From Epinephelus fuscoguttatus (taxonomy: Eukaryota > Chordata > Actinopteri > Perciformes > Serranidae), in assembly GCF_011397635.1 (NCBI RefSeq), contig NC_064760.1, positions 30,895,856 through 30,959,855 of the forward strand: 64,000 bases of DNA. Direction: 5' to 3'. Position 1 is the stretch's first letter. The number at the start of each line of letters is the position of its first letter. The notes beneath the pieces are model-generated. The model did not search any database. It was not told where the DNA came from and saw only the letters and a list, made by a program, of their open reading frames with translations. Shown here piece by piece: positions 25,660-36,660 of the stretch. The position numbers and the translations under genes are program-made.

Positions 25660-26829
25660 ACCAAAAGCAGAAAGAGAGGTAAAGATAAAGATAAAGTTGA
25701 ATCATGTGGAGAGATGTATCATAAAAACTGTCAAAGTTAATTAGAATGTGGCATTTTCATTTGTCACATTTTCTGGGGTTGTTGCGGTCTGTCACTGTGT
25801 CCCAGTGTTAATCATCTGAGGCAGTAAACAACAGGGTGGCAAGAGGAGGGTGCCACTCTGAGGGTGGCTCAGGGTGGCATCTTAGTTAAATGTCACAGAT
25901 ACCAAATTTGCATGTTCATATGGCTGCATGGAAGGGTGCTGCATTGTAACAGAGTTATAACTGTGGGATGAATAAGTGATAAACGACTGAGCTTCTGTTG
26001 TGTGATTCCATTTATCTGTTTCCAGTTTACCCATCTCCAAAGGCATGGTACAAACTCCTCCTAAAGTGGCAATAGACAAGTATTTTTGCTTTAACTCAGC
26101 ATTATGATTTAAGTGTTCTCTATAAGCTTCGCTTTCACTGTACAACTCTGTCTGCCACCTGGTATGACCTTGCAAGAAAATGAAGGCTCAATAAATGACA
26201 GAGAGGAAGTGTGCCTACCATTGCGCAACAAAAACAGGAAGACGACAGTGTTTGTGTTTCCCTATCAGTAGCTATCTCTAGTTCAGCCCGGCCAATTTGA
26301 GGTGATTTTGTGATTGCAACAATTAATGCAAATTTCAGCCAGTCCCTTTAAATTCTGTGCAACCTTGCAACTTTACCTCAAATGTGACTTTTTAAAACAA
26401 GTAAAATCTCATTTCATTGTAGAGCTGGTGCAGCTCATTGTCTTGCTGAGCCCCTTCTTGCTCCTCTCCCTAACTCTCTCTGTTTATTGTGAGGCTACTG
26501 CAGTGGCAGTGTAAGCTCCGTACCTGGGACAGTGCTAACTGTTAGCATACGGCTAACATCACTCAGTGGTTATTAATGGGTTTAACAACAGACGTTTTGC
26601 TATCAGTGTGAGATGGTTTGGACCGTTTAATGGCTCGGTGATGGATGTTAGTTGCTGCTGCTGTGTTAACATGTGCTAACAGGGTAGAGACAGCAGGAGA
26701 AGAGCGGCTCGTGGAGACGGTCCTTCAGCGCTGCATTGATTGGCAGCAACAGCTGATCCATGGCAATCAGCTGCTTTGAAAGTAGGCATTTCTGGAGGGA
26801 CTGGCACCTACTAAAGAAAGTCCTCTGAC
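25658..26829. other. Gene-free stretch
   Basis: No exon or named repeat recognised. Confidence 0.4.
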
Positions 26830-27072
26830 CACTCAAGGTGCTTTTTTTACCCTACAAGTCACAGTCACCCACTCACACATGCAGTCATACACTGGTGGCC
26901 AAGGCTACCATACAGGTTTTACCATCGGTGTGTGGGTGTATTCAGTGCAGTGCGTGGGGTTTAGTATGTTCTTCAAGGATACTTCAACATGTGGACTGGA
27001 GGACCTGGGGTTGTAACTGCTGATCTTCGGATAAGTGAACGACCTCTCGATCTTCTGAGCCACAGCTGCTCC
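26830..27072 (-). mobile_element. tRNA-headed SINE, minus strand, copy 1
   Basis: Read on the minus strand, it opens with GCTGTGGCTCAGAAGATCGA, an A-box-like TGGCTCAGNNG. A B-box-like CAGTTACAACCCC follows, as in a tRNA-derived SINE head. Further on are a CATGTTGAAGTATCCTTG block and a GTAGCCTTGGCCACCAGTGT body. The second copy at 53592-53826 shares all these blocks. It is a retroposon, not a functional tRNA, because no cloverleaf closes. Confidence 0.75.
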
Positions 27073-30000
27073 CTAACTCAGCGTAAGGTCATTGCAGTTA
27101 AACGCAACAGTAGAAAGTAACTGTGGAAAATAAAATGCATTGTGTTCTGTGTTGTTGGTAGTTACGATGTTCTGAAGAAAATGGAAAGCAATTCGGTTGT
27201 CCCATCACAACAGGTATGCTCTGTCCCCCTCTCTTTGACTGTAAATGCTTCTTGTGAATATGTCTTATTTCTAACACAGCAGACAAAACCAGTCAAGACT
27301 GAAGCTATTTCTAGAAGTTGTATATCTGTCAAAGTGATGGTGAATAACAAAACCAGAGATAGTCGTCGGTTACACATCATATGCTCACTTAGCATGGAAT
27401 GGGTCAAAAGTTGTGCTTTTTCTGCAATGAATTACTGTGGCAAGGAGTAACAGAGTAAAGGCAGGGAGTCGTTAGAGGATGGAGTCGCTTCCTTAAGTGG
27501 CAAAGAGAAAGAAATCAGCCCACACCCTATTTATTTTCACATTAATCATTGTAGGAAGAACAAAGGCCTGTAATTCCACGGGTTGGCCCCAATCCCAGTC
27601 CTCTCAGTTATGCAGATTTGTACATCTTGAGGATATAACAGTTCTTAATTTAGCGGAGCAAATTAACACACATTCTGTGATGGAAAGTTACAAGTAGCGG
27701 GTCACAACAGGACTGAAATTAAAGATCAATTTTCTGTAGGATCAAGGATAAATCATACAGTGTAGAGTCAGAAAGCTAAAAGCTAACTTAAGCATAGCCT
27801 GGATCCACATTTCCATACCATGAATTTTAACTGGTTTCCAGTTAGATTCACATTATAGATGGATAATATCATTGGCAGCTCCAGGATTGGTCCTTAGATG
27901 CATCTTTTCCATCACTTTCATTTAATTTGTTTGGGAGGGAGAATGGTAGCTGTTCATTTATTTATATCTCTATTTAGTGTTCCTCCATCACCTGAAGTTC
28001 CCTACTGCCTATAGCCTTTCACAATAAATGAGACGACACAATAATCATGATTCAAATGGCACCAGGACCTGAGAGTATGAACACTGTAGGATGCTACTGA
28101 AACTTCCTCAACTATTAGAGAAAGGAGTATTTGTTTTCTTTTTGTATTAAAGTAGTTTAGGGTTGAATTACTGTTTTTTTTTTTAAAAAAAAATCAAAGA
28201 CAGATTGCAATTCCCCTCTGTGCTGACCGGAGGTCTACAGGGACTTTTTTGCTGAATGGTACAGATTTGTAAACACTAATTAAATCCTTACAAGGACAGT
28301 AATGCATTACTGTTCCTCCCATAGGGTTAAACAAAGGTAATAATTCAGTTCTGGCCTTGAATACCTAATTTGCACTATAAATCCTGCCTCAAGCCCCAGA
28401 GTTAAGGCAGAATCCCCTGTTTTACCAACAGGAAATTTGGGTTAACTGAATAGGTCATTGGGTCAATCACAGCACTCACCCTTTAACCTTCATGAACATG
28501 TCTAATAATAAGTCTAGTACCCTCTGTGAGTGTTTCTGTTTGTGTGTCACGATCAATAAGAAAAATAAAGTGGATAACTCTCACGAGACCGGTGATTTTT
28601 CTGCCAAGCGAAGGAAGGCTTTGGGAAAGCTTTCATTGAATACAGTAGAGTCTACTGTCCCTTTGGCACAGACATTATTTTCATTTCCATTAATGCCATG
28701 CAGGGAAATGTTGATTTGGAGAATGTCGGGAAAGTCCTGGAAAAATAAAAAATAAAAGTAGAAGAAACTGAGAGGGTGAAATAAAGTGAAGCCTCACGCA
28801 TTTATAAATCTTACATCAGCATGATATGTTATGTTCACACTTTAAAAGACGTCAGCACCCTGCGTAATATATGTGTTACATTGGTCAGACCCCTGTAATG
28901 ACGTTTTTTTTTATTTATCCTTTGTATATGTTGAGCTCCATCTGGAAGCCACAGCCCAAAAGTTGTTGAATAGTACAGTGAAGTGTTTTTACAACCTCTT
29001 CCTCTGTCTGAACTTTATCAGGGGCAAACTGAATGAACAATGACTCCCGGTCAGTAACTGCTTAGTCTATATATGGTCTGATACATTAGAAATATACAAA
29101 CTGGTTTTGTCCTATGGTTTCTGTTTATCTGAACAACACTGAATAACTACTTGGATACTTTCCACCTGCAACAAGAACACACTCAGCCTCTGTAGTTGCA
29201 AACAGTATGAGAGTTTTGGTCTTTGATGGTCATACACCCATTTGATTTTGGGTGGACCTCATTCACAGTCCCCCAGAGGCCTTCACCACATAACCAATTA
29301 GTGGTTCAGGCTCTGGATTAATCCCAAGGGGAATGTCTTTGTTCTGATTAATTAAGTTAGGACATGATTGACCCGAAAATAATTCCTTAAATCAGTCAGA
29401 GATTGAATGGATTAGACATGGCTGGACAGACAGCAGCCAAGACTTTTTTTCTTTTTTTTTTTTTTGCATGGTCACATTCAATTTGAAATATATTTTTTTA
29501 TATATTAATCATTTCTGCCTGTGTGTCTTCTGTAGGAGAACATGAGACTGAGAAAATGATGGCTAATGAAACATACACCAAAAGGTAACAGCATAACATG
29601 AAGGTAGACTGCACAGCATTTACGTTGTACAGTATGTATTTCTATGTGTGCATGTACTGTTCAAGAAAAACACTGTGTTTTTTGATAAATGTGTGAGGTG
29701 TGTGAGTCAGTGAGTGAGTGTGTGTTTGCAGGAGGATACAACAAGGACATGTGTGTATCCTTTGCATCTTGCAAGTGTATTTACAAATACATTTGATAGG
29801 GCATGGTCACAAAATTAAAGTTAAGATTAAAATTAACATTTGCGAATATTCACCGGGGGTTTACTTCCATTCAATGCAAGGGAAGGGCTAAATAAAACAT
29901 TCACTTTTATCTTATGTTTTCTCATTGCGTGGAATTCAACTTTGGTGAACTAGCAAATCCTCAACCAATAGCAAAGAGGTGTGTGTGGAGGAGACACTGA

Positions 30001-31032
30001 TTGTTGCTGTGTTTAACCAGCCAATACTGTATGATATTGGCCATGAAAAATACAAACGAGCTAGCTACCATTAGGTAGCAAGCTAGCGTTCAGTGTGTGC
30101 CACACCTGACACTTTCAGCACCCCTGATGCCTTACTTATATAGAATCTACAAATTACTTTTTCCAACTCTGACTGTGTGGATCAAGGCTGGACAGCGAAT
30201 GTGCCAGCAAATGCTAATGAGTGTTGATTTTTCAGCGTTAATATTTAATTGAACTGTCAAAATATGTTTGTTCACTCATGATGACTAATTTGGCTCTGGG
30301 GCAGCACCGTCTACAAGTGTTAAGTTTACTCTACTGGCTGTCACAGTTTTAGATTTTAATATTTTAGTAGTTGATATTTAAATGACTTGTTCAACGCTTT
30401 GGGAACTCTTATTCAGTTTCTTGTTGAGAGTTAGACTTGAGGATCAATACTTGTCTTATCTTTGTACACTAAAGCTAGAGTGACGAGATAATGAGCTTAC
30501 ACGGCATGAGTGTACGCAATACAAGGCAAATGTCATACCAGTAAAGCAATTTGACATTTAAGAAAACAAGTGAGAGAAAGTATTTGGGCTCTCTCATTTC
30601 CTCTCATGCTCCTGAGAGCTTTCCCCAGAGGAGCAACGCCTCCAGGTATTGTTTGTCAGAGATTACAGGAAAAATATAGCAGGGTAAGGTTGAAAGTGCA
30701 TGTTGGGTCATCGGGTCAACATTGCAACTTTCGATAAATTGTAAAAGTGGGAATCCAAGAGGAGATGCTGCGGAGGGGAGATAGATTTATTGTAACAGTG
30801 TTTGACTAAACACAGTGGTGTACAATATCTAACAGGGGACAGGATCCAAGACAGTTAGAGGGTTATCCAGAAGTGAACCGGCTCTGCCTGGGTGTGACAG
30901 GATACAGGAAGACAGATGTCACAGACTGAGGAAAGCAGTCATGATTAATTGAACATGTAGACCCCAACTTTCCAAAACAGAAATTACATTTATATTAACA
31001 TATAGGGTACATAGATCCAAAGCAGTGTGAAG
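27073..31032. other. Gene-free stretch
   Basis: About 4 kb with no supported gene. A T11A9 run sits at 28174-28193 and a T-rich run near 29446-29465. The open frame at 27142-27450 shows no domain. Confidence 0.4.
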
Positions 31033-31704
31033 TTTAAAGGGACAGTTCAACCCCAAATTAATAATAGATACGTTTTTATCTTACCTGTAGTGCTGTTTAT
31101 CAGTCTAAATTGTTTTGGTGTGAATTGTGGAGTGCTGAAGATATCAGCTGTAGAAATGTCTGCCTTCTCTCAAATATTATGGCTAGATGACATGCGGCTT
31201 GTGGTGCTCAAAGTGCCAAAAAATACATGTCTCTTTACAGAAATCATGACCTGGTTACACTAAGTAAATAATCTTAAGCACAAGGCAAGAAAGAGCCTTG
31301 TGCTTTGTACAGCTGTTACTTTACATGTAACAGCAGTTTGAGAAAGAGCCTTGTGCTCAAAACATCACAGCGCAACTCACACCAAAACAATCTAGACTGA
31401 TAAACATTTTGCACTGTTACATGTAACAGCATTTTGAGAAAGAGCCTTGTGCTCGAAACGTCACAGCGCAAAGTAAAAAGCCTTCAGTAGGAGCTGAGAC
31501 TTGGTGTGCGGTACATTTTTTCCTTTTTTCATGACTTTTATATATATGTATCCAGCTCCCACTCCAAATGGACCTTGGGATGTGTGTGTTTTTTTGACTA
31601 TTATTGCTTGATTGGAGAGAAGACAGACATCTCTACAGCTGATATCTCCAACGCTCGACACACCGAAACAAGTACTTTTTTTTTCATGAATTGTCCCTTC
31701 AAAG
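31033..31704. mobile_element. Composite foldback MITE with TTTAAAGGGACAGTTCA ends
   Basis: The left end TTTAAAGGGACAGTTCA (31033-31049) is matched by the inverted right end TGAATTGTCCCTTCAAAG (31687-31704), with two mismatches over 17 bp. Internal inverted arms lie at 31095-31127 and 31373-31405 (around GTTTTGGTGTGA), and at 31138-31170 and 31616-31651 (around GATATCAGCTGTAGA). A 96-bp-period direct repeat containing GAGAAAGAGCCTTGTGCTC ends at 31374 and again at 31470. I recognise the ends as a common fish MITE; the doubled middle is unusual. The target duplication is unclear. Confidence 0.75.
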
Positions 31705-33366
31705 GTATATGACGCAGGAATTGTTGATTACTCTTTGAACACACAACATTTAAAGTTGGCCCCTCCTTCCTAGCTCTCTAGCATCTTTCCTTGATTGCTT
31801 GTCAGCAGGTGAAAGCCAACTGACGAGCTTTGTGGGCTCAGCATCTCACCTTGCTATATTTGCCATTTTTTGCTGCGCGTGCTGCTTACAGTCTGGCAAC
31901 TGGTCTCTACCTTCTATTATTCACTAGGGCTACACACCCACCGTTCAGAAGTTGTAGCCCGGAAATGCCCCAGACACAGCGAAATATGGCGAAAATGAGA
32001 AAATACAGGCAGAGGGCAGAGTCTCTGCTGCACAGCTTTTACATTATTTATAAAATGTATTTTTAAATATTAGCAGAGGCGTGCAAAGTATCTTTAAATG
32101 GCAAAGTACAGCTAAGCTCACAGAGGGTCCAGTGTTCATTATAGCCCCCAATAAATACTTTAAGTGAAAGACTGCAGACAAAATACTGACCTTTATCAGG
32201 AGGAATGCTCTGTCTGTCATGTAGTGGAGGAGATAAGGCCATATGGATCACTAAAATCACGTGAGTTTAATCAGCTGGGAGCATTTATGTCAATCTTTGG
32301 TGCAGTGTTGACATTTCTACCTCATTTTTGCAAGACTGAAGCTCAAGGGGTGTTCAAAATGAAAAGAGTTTATCCTTGGGTGAGAGGAGATGTGCTTTGT
32401 CAAATTCAGGGCGATCTGTGCATAAGATTTTAATAATACAATAGGAAATTGTACAATCACAATTGAAACACTAGGCAGAAGGTCAGGAGATCATCAAAAT
32501 ATTTGAATTCATACAGAGATCATAAATATCCATGTTCATGGAAACCTGCCAAGAAAAGCTGCCACGCAACAAAGGGTTTAACCACTGACAAAAAGTCAGA
32601 GGGTTGTTGTTCTGTGGGTGCAATAAAAGTTTGCAGCACATTTTATGGTAATCTGCCTTGAAGTAGTGAGCTTTTGCAATGGACTAAAGGATCGACCTCC
32701 ACTAGAGGGGCAGTATAAGGCAAGATTCTTTAAGGCTCAAAAGCAATATGAGAAATCATAGCAGGAGGCAACGCATGCATCTGAGCTCAATTGTTTTGTG
32801 TACATGTGCACAAACACACTAGCAACTGCCCAGAGAGAACTAAACACACCTACTTATCACAAAGACCTGTTTATGACCCATGCTCTATCATAATTGTTTC
32901 ATCGTTCACAAACCAGGTCTGACCTCCCACCGTGACTATTATCAGAACTCCACCAAAATCATTGCACAACAAGCCTTATAAAAGGTTTTTATCTATTGAT
33001 GACGGATGTCTGAAAGAGCATTGATCATGTCACTGCAGCAATCTGTTGTAAGCAGCAAGGACAGCCGAGCGCACAACAAGGAAAGAAATACTGACCAGGG
33101 AAATTCTCCCTCTGCAGCACATGGCTGTTGGATTTTTGAGAGTTGTGTGGTGTCAGACCTCAGGTAGTACTTAACTTTTTCACCAGTTTGTCTGTAAAAC
33201 ATTCATTAACAGAATAAACATGCAAACACTATTTGCGTGTGATGTACAATCTTTTTCACAGGCGCTTAGTTCTCCAGTGCTTCCCCCAGTCCGAATGGTC
33301 TCGAAGTTATCAGAGCTCTAACTTTAAATAGGATGATGTGGTTCTTAACTTGCAAACTCTTTAAAT
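31705..33366. other. Gene-free stretch
   Basis: No exon, RNA gene or named repeat was supported. Confidence 0.4.
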
Positions 33367-33620
33367 ACACCGGCGGTTTCAAACTTTTTTTAGTTTATGG
33401 GCCACATGCAGACCAATTTGATCTCAAGTGGGCTGCAGCAGTAAGACTATTGCAAAATTACCTATAAATAACAATATCTCAAATTGTTTCCCCTTATATT
33501 AGTTTAGAGAAATACAAGGACATTCTGACATCCCTTTAGAAAACAGATGATGAATAGTCTGAGATGTCTTAAGAAAAACATGTGCTGTTTCAGCAATATG
33601 TCTCAGTTTTTCCACATTTG
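33367..33620. repeat. Possible hAT-type MITE fragment
   Basis: GGTTTCAAACTTTTTTTAG followed by TTTATGGGCCACATGCAGAC resembles the left end of hAT-derived elements. No right end could be matched. Confidence 0.3.
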
Positions 33621-34339
33621 GGCAGTCTACCACTCACTGTCATTACATGTGCATTTGTTCCATACATTTCCACTCCTGTGTATTAATGCTGTCATCACCA
33701 CACCAAACTAAAGTGGAAGCAATTGGGGAGGCAGGGTAAGTTACCCTTATACCGTTTTTACACCAAAATCAGGTTTTTTTTAAAATGTAGTAAAACTTGT
33801 TGAAAATTGGAAGACCGACTGCTTTCCCGCTGCTAGAAGACCAGACCTTTGCACACACTTGGCAGACGGTAGACCAGTATGTCTGTTTGTTTTCTTTAGT
33901 GGTGTGTTTGAAGTCACGGACAAAAAACTGATTAGTAAACAGTAGAAAGTGGCATGGAGGCCAGTCAGAATGTCATGGTGCTAACTTCTTTTTAAATATC
34001 TTTTTCAGTGTCTCTCTCAGATTTGTTGCAGACTAAATTTTGAACTATGTCTGGTAGCCACTTGGACAGAAACAGACAGTATTTTGTGGCAGCCTGTCAT
34101 TGCAACATGCCAACAAGGGGGCTTAAATTAGTGTGTCCATCTGGGTGTCTTCTTTCGGCTGAGCTGACAAATAACTGTGACTACTGCAGAGTTTGTCCAA
34201 GGAATGACCAACAACTGTAACATTTCCCATTGAATACAAATGCCAGATGTTGGTGGGTATTAGTGGTATTTTTGTGCAGGGGGAAAGAGGCTTTAAAAAC
34301 CATGTACATGTCAAAGTTTTAGGCAGTGCCTTAGCAACA
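33621..34339. other. Gene-free stretch
   Basis: Nothing recognised. Confidence 0.4.
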
Positions 34340-34695
34340 GGGGACAGCATGTTGGTGCAGTGGGTAGTATTGTCGCCTCACACCAGGAGGGTTCCTGGTT
34401 CCCAGGGAGGGGGGCCCAAAACGGGGGTGAGGGAGCCCCCCTGTGCGGAGCCTGCATGCTCTCCCCATGTCAGCATGGGTATTTCTCCGGGTACTACAGC
34501 TTTCTCCCACAGTCCAAAGTTAATTGGTGACTCGAAACTGCCCAAGCATGAATCTGTCTCTATGTGTCAACGCTGTGATAGTCTAGCGACCTGTCCAGGG
34601 TGTACCCCGTCTCTCGCCTAGAGTCAGCTGGGATAGGCTCCAGCTCCTTGCGACCCCTGACCGGGTAAGTTGTTACAAAAATTAAAAATGAATGA
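34340..34695 (+). mobile_element. SINE-like dispersed repeat
   Basis: GTTGGTGCAGTGGGTAGTAT then TGTCGCCTCACA resembles a Pol III A-box head. A GGTTCCTGG B-box-like word follows, then CCTGCATGCTCTCCCCATGT, CCCACAGTCCAAAG, GACCTGTCCAGGGTGTACCC and AGCTGGGATAGGCTCCAGC. This ordered series of blocks is one of the commonest repeats in fish genomes. The 124-residue open frame over it is a translation of the repeat. Confidence 0.8.
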
Positions 34696-36017
34696 GTAAG
34701 CAACAGGGTTCCACCAATACTGTTTGAAGATAGAAGTTTAATACAGATATTTAGTTCTGAAGCTGCTGACTGACGATACTTTGCACAATATTCACTATCT
34801 TTAAATATGACCACCATAACTATACTTTCTCAGAGAACTGTATTCTCATGACAGTAAAAACCTTACATGAAGTACGTACTCAGCATTTATTACCTTTATC
34901 CTGAAGCCTGCACCTTTTAGCCTGCACAAGTGCATCAATATTAGGTGTGCAAAGTCATTCAGTGGGCTTGATTAAACCCTTCAGCGTGGCAGTTCTGAGC
35001 TGAAATGCGCACTCAGATTATACTTACTTAGAGGAACTTGTATATACATGTATATACATGTCGGTGAAGATTTTCAGTCATCCAGGTCACTGTAACCATC
35101 AGTGTCATATTCATTTAGTGTAAGTGCATCATGTTGACAACCAGGACTGAGGGATAAACTAAAGCAAAAGAAAGACATTCACAGCCCTGAGTGGCTGATC
35201 TGTTCTCCCACTCTTCCTTTTTTTAATCTGTCACTGGTAGCACCTTACTTCCAACATAAGCTCTATTTGTTTAGCTAATACATAGATAATAAAGTTTGTG
35301 CTGTCTCAGAATTTGAATAGTACTCGGGATACAGACACAGAGAGCTTCCAATGAATAGCTGCCTGTTACACTCTTTGCATGGACTAAGTAAGCTTAACAG
35401 AAATGCAAATTTGCCCTGAATCCTAAAAACATTTTTCCATTTTTATTCAATATAGCGTGAGAGTTTGTTCGGTACCTGCAGGGCATGCACTCGTGGAGAT
35501 TCATAACAGAAATAGGAAATGGGAAATAGGAGTTGTCTGCAGTCTAACCTTTAGATATTATTACATAAACAAAAATGTTTTTGATTTCATGGATCTGCAA
35601 AAGCTTAATCAGTCACTCTGTATGTCTGCATTTTTATTTCAAAGCATCACAGCAGCAACAAGCACTGATACTCAAGAAAGCATTCTCAGGACAAAGCAAT
35701 AGTGACAGTCAAACCTCCTAATAGCGTGTACAATGAAGCTGGTTTAATATGCCTGTTGGATCAAGACTCACTGAAAAAACAGTCAAAGAGAGCTTCACCT
35801 GGTTTTGATATGATCCAGACTAACAGGCAAAAGCTGTAAAACCTCCTCTGTGCTTGGACTGCACGACTGAACAAAGTGTTTCCTCTCAACTTTAAACACA
35901 ATGCTTCCATTTTTAAATTACTGTGTGCTTTATAGGACTTTTAAGATAATCATGTGTTTAAAATATATAATTTAGAACTAAAAGTCAGGGAAAAGTCTTT
36001 GCTTGTGTTTTCAGCTT
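34696..36017. other. Upstream region of adrb2, no gene seen
   Basis: AT-rich DNA without exons. It holds a small tandem, TATATACATG x2, at 35040-35060. Distal enhancers of adrb2 could lie here but cannot be identified from one sequence. Confidence 0.4.
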
Positions 36018-36060
36018 TTGTCTCATGCAGCCCTGCAGCACCAGCGGCTGCATGAGACAA
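36018..36060. repeat. 15-bp perfect inverted repeat upstream of adrb2
   Basis: TTGTCTCATGCAGCC (36018-36032) and GGCTGCATGAGACAA (36046-36060) are exact reverse complements around a 13-nt loop. The structure ends about 50 bp before the CCAAT box. Confidence 0.97.
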
Positions 36061-36111
36061 TGTGTTCAAACTCTCGGGTGCTCTGAGCACCCTCCGCAGG
36101 CTGGCTGTCTG

Positions 36112-36155
36112 ATTGGCTGAGCACTGACCATGATGTCATCACTGCACGCTATAAG
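36112..36155 (+). promoter_or_regulatory. Predicted adrb2 core promoter
   Basis: Three elements lie within 44 bp: an inverted CCAAT box (ATTGG, 36112-36116, within GATTGGCTGAG); a CRE/ATF-like TGATGTCATCA (36131-36141); and a TATA-like CTATAAG (36149-36155). A start of transcription about 25-30 bp after the TATA-like box would fall near 36178. A CRE-like site fits a receptor that signals through cAMP, but its use here is inference. Confidence 0.6.
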
Positions 36156-36177
36156 GGCTCTGGGAGACACATTAGAA

Positions 36178-36628
36178 GAAACACTGCTCAACTGAGGGAC
36201 TGAGAGAGTGAGACACACGGAGGTTAAGAAAAACAGACAGCAGAGAAAAGGACATGTGACAGTGAAGGAAATACTAAACAGTGGCATTTCTACTTTGTAT
36301 GGGAGGCAGGAAGCGGACAACTACCTGTGGAGGTTTGTACTTTTTTTGTTCGGCTTGTTTAGCATGTTTTTTTAAGCTTTCCTTGCTGAAGCCTACCAGG
36401 ATGTAATGCATTTGTTTTGAAGTGTTGGTGCTGTAGTTTTTGTTCTCCTTTTTTTTTGTTGAAACAAAACCAACAAAAGACCAGCAGTGCAAATTTGTGA
36501 TTTTTCTTAAGCATTTAATTTAAATGAACACTTTATTTTTCTTTTATTATCAGGTCACTTTTAGATTTAAATTGTGATCCTCACCTCTGTGTGTCTTTGT
36601 GTGTGTTATCTACATATGGCTTCTTCAG
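36178..36628 (+). other. Predicted adrb2 5'-leader exon (to 36332) and 296-bp intron
   Basis: The proposed leader exon runs from the predicted start near 36178 to GTGGAG at 36332. A donor GTTTGT follows at 36333, and the acceptor CTTCTTCAG ends at 36628, directly before the receptor ATG. Splicing changes the bases before the ATG from TCAG to GGAG, giving G at -3 and G at +4, a better initiation context. The donor is only a moderate match, so this needs transcript support. Confidence 0.5.
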
Positions 36629-36660
36629 ATGGGAAGTACGACTCTCCCAGTGTACCTTAA
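36254..36660 (+). promoter_or_regulatory. Upstream ORFs in the predicted adrb2 leader
   Basis: A minimal start-stop ATGTGA lies at 36254-36259. A second ATG at 36299 reads 12 codons to the predicted splice junction. After splicing it continues 10 more codons to a TAA at 36658-36660, overlapping the receptor start in another frame. The peptide would be 21 residues, beginning M-G-G-R-K-R and therefore basic. Mammalian ADRB2 mRNA is known to carry a short basic leader peptide that represses translation; equivalence here is inference and depends on the intron being real. Confidence 0.45.

Noticed and set aside
26830-27072. Possible tRNA gene from A- and B-box-like motifs
   Set aside because: No cloverleaf or acceptor stem closes; the length and second copy show a tRNA-derived SINE.
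34247-34621. 124-residue plus-strand open frame
   Set aside because: Mostly covers the dispersed SINE-like repeat at 34340-34695, so it is repeat translation.
1-36000. Search for htr4 exons, which neighbour ADRB2 in mammals
   Set aside because: No stretch matching 5-HT4 receptor transmembrane motifs was seen by eye; htr4 is probably outside the window.
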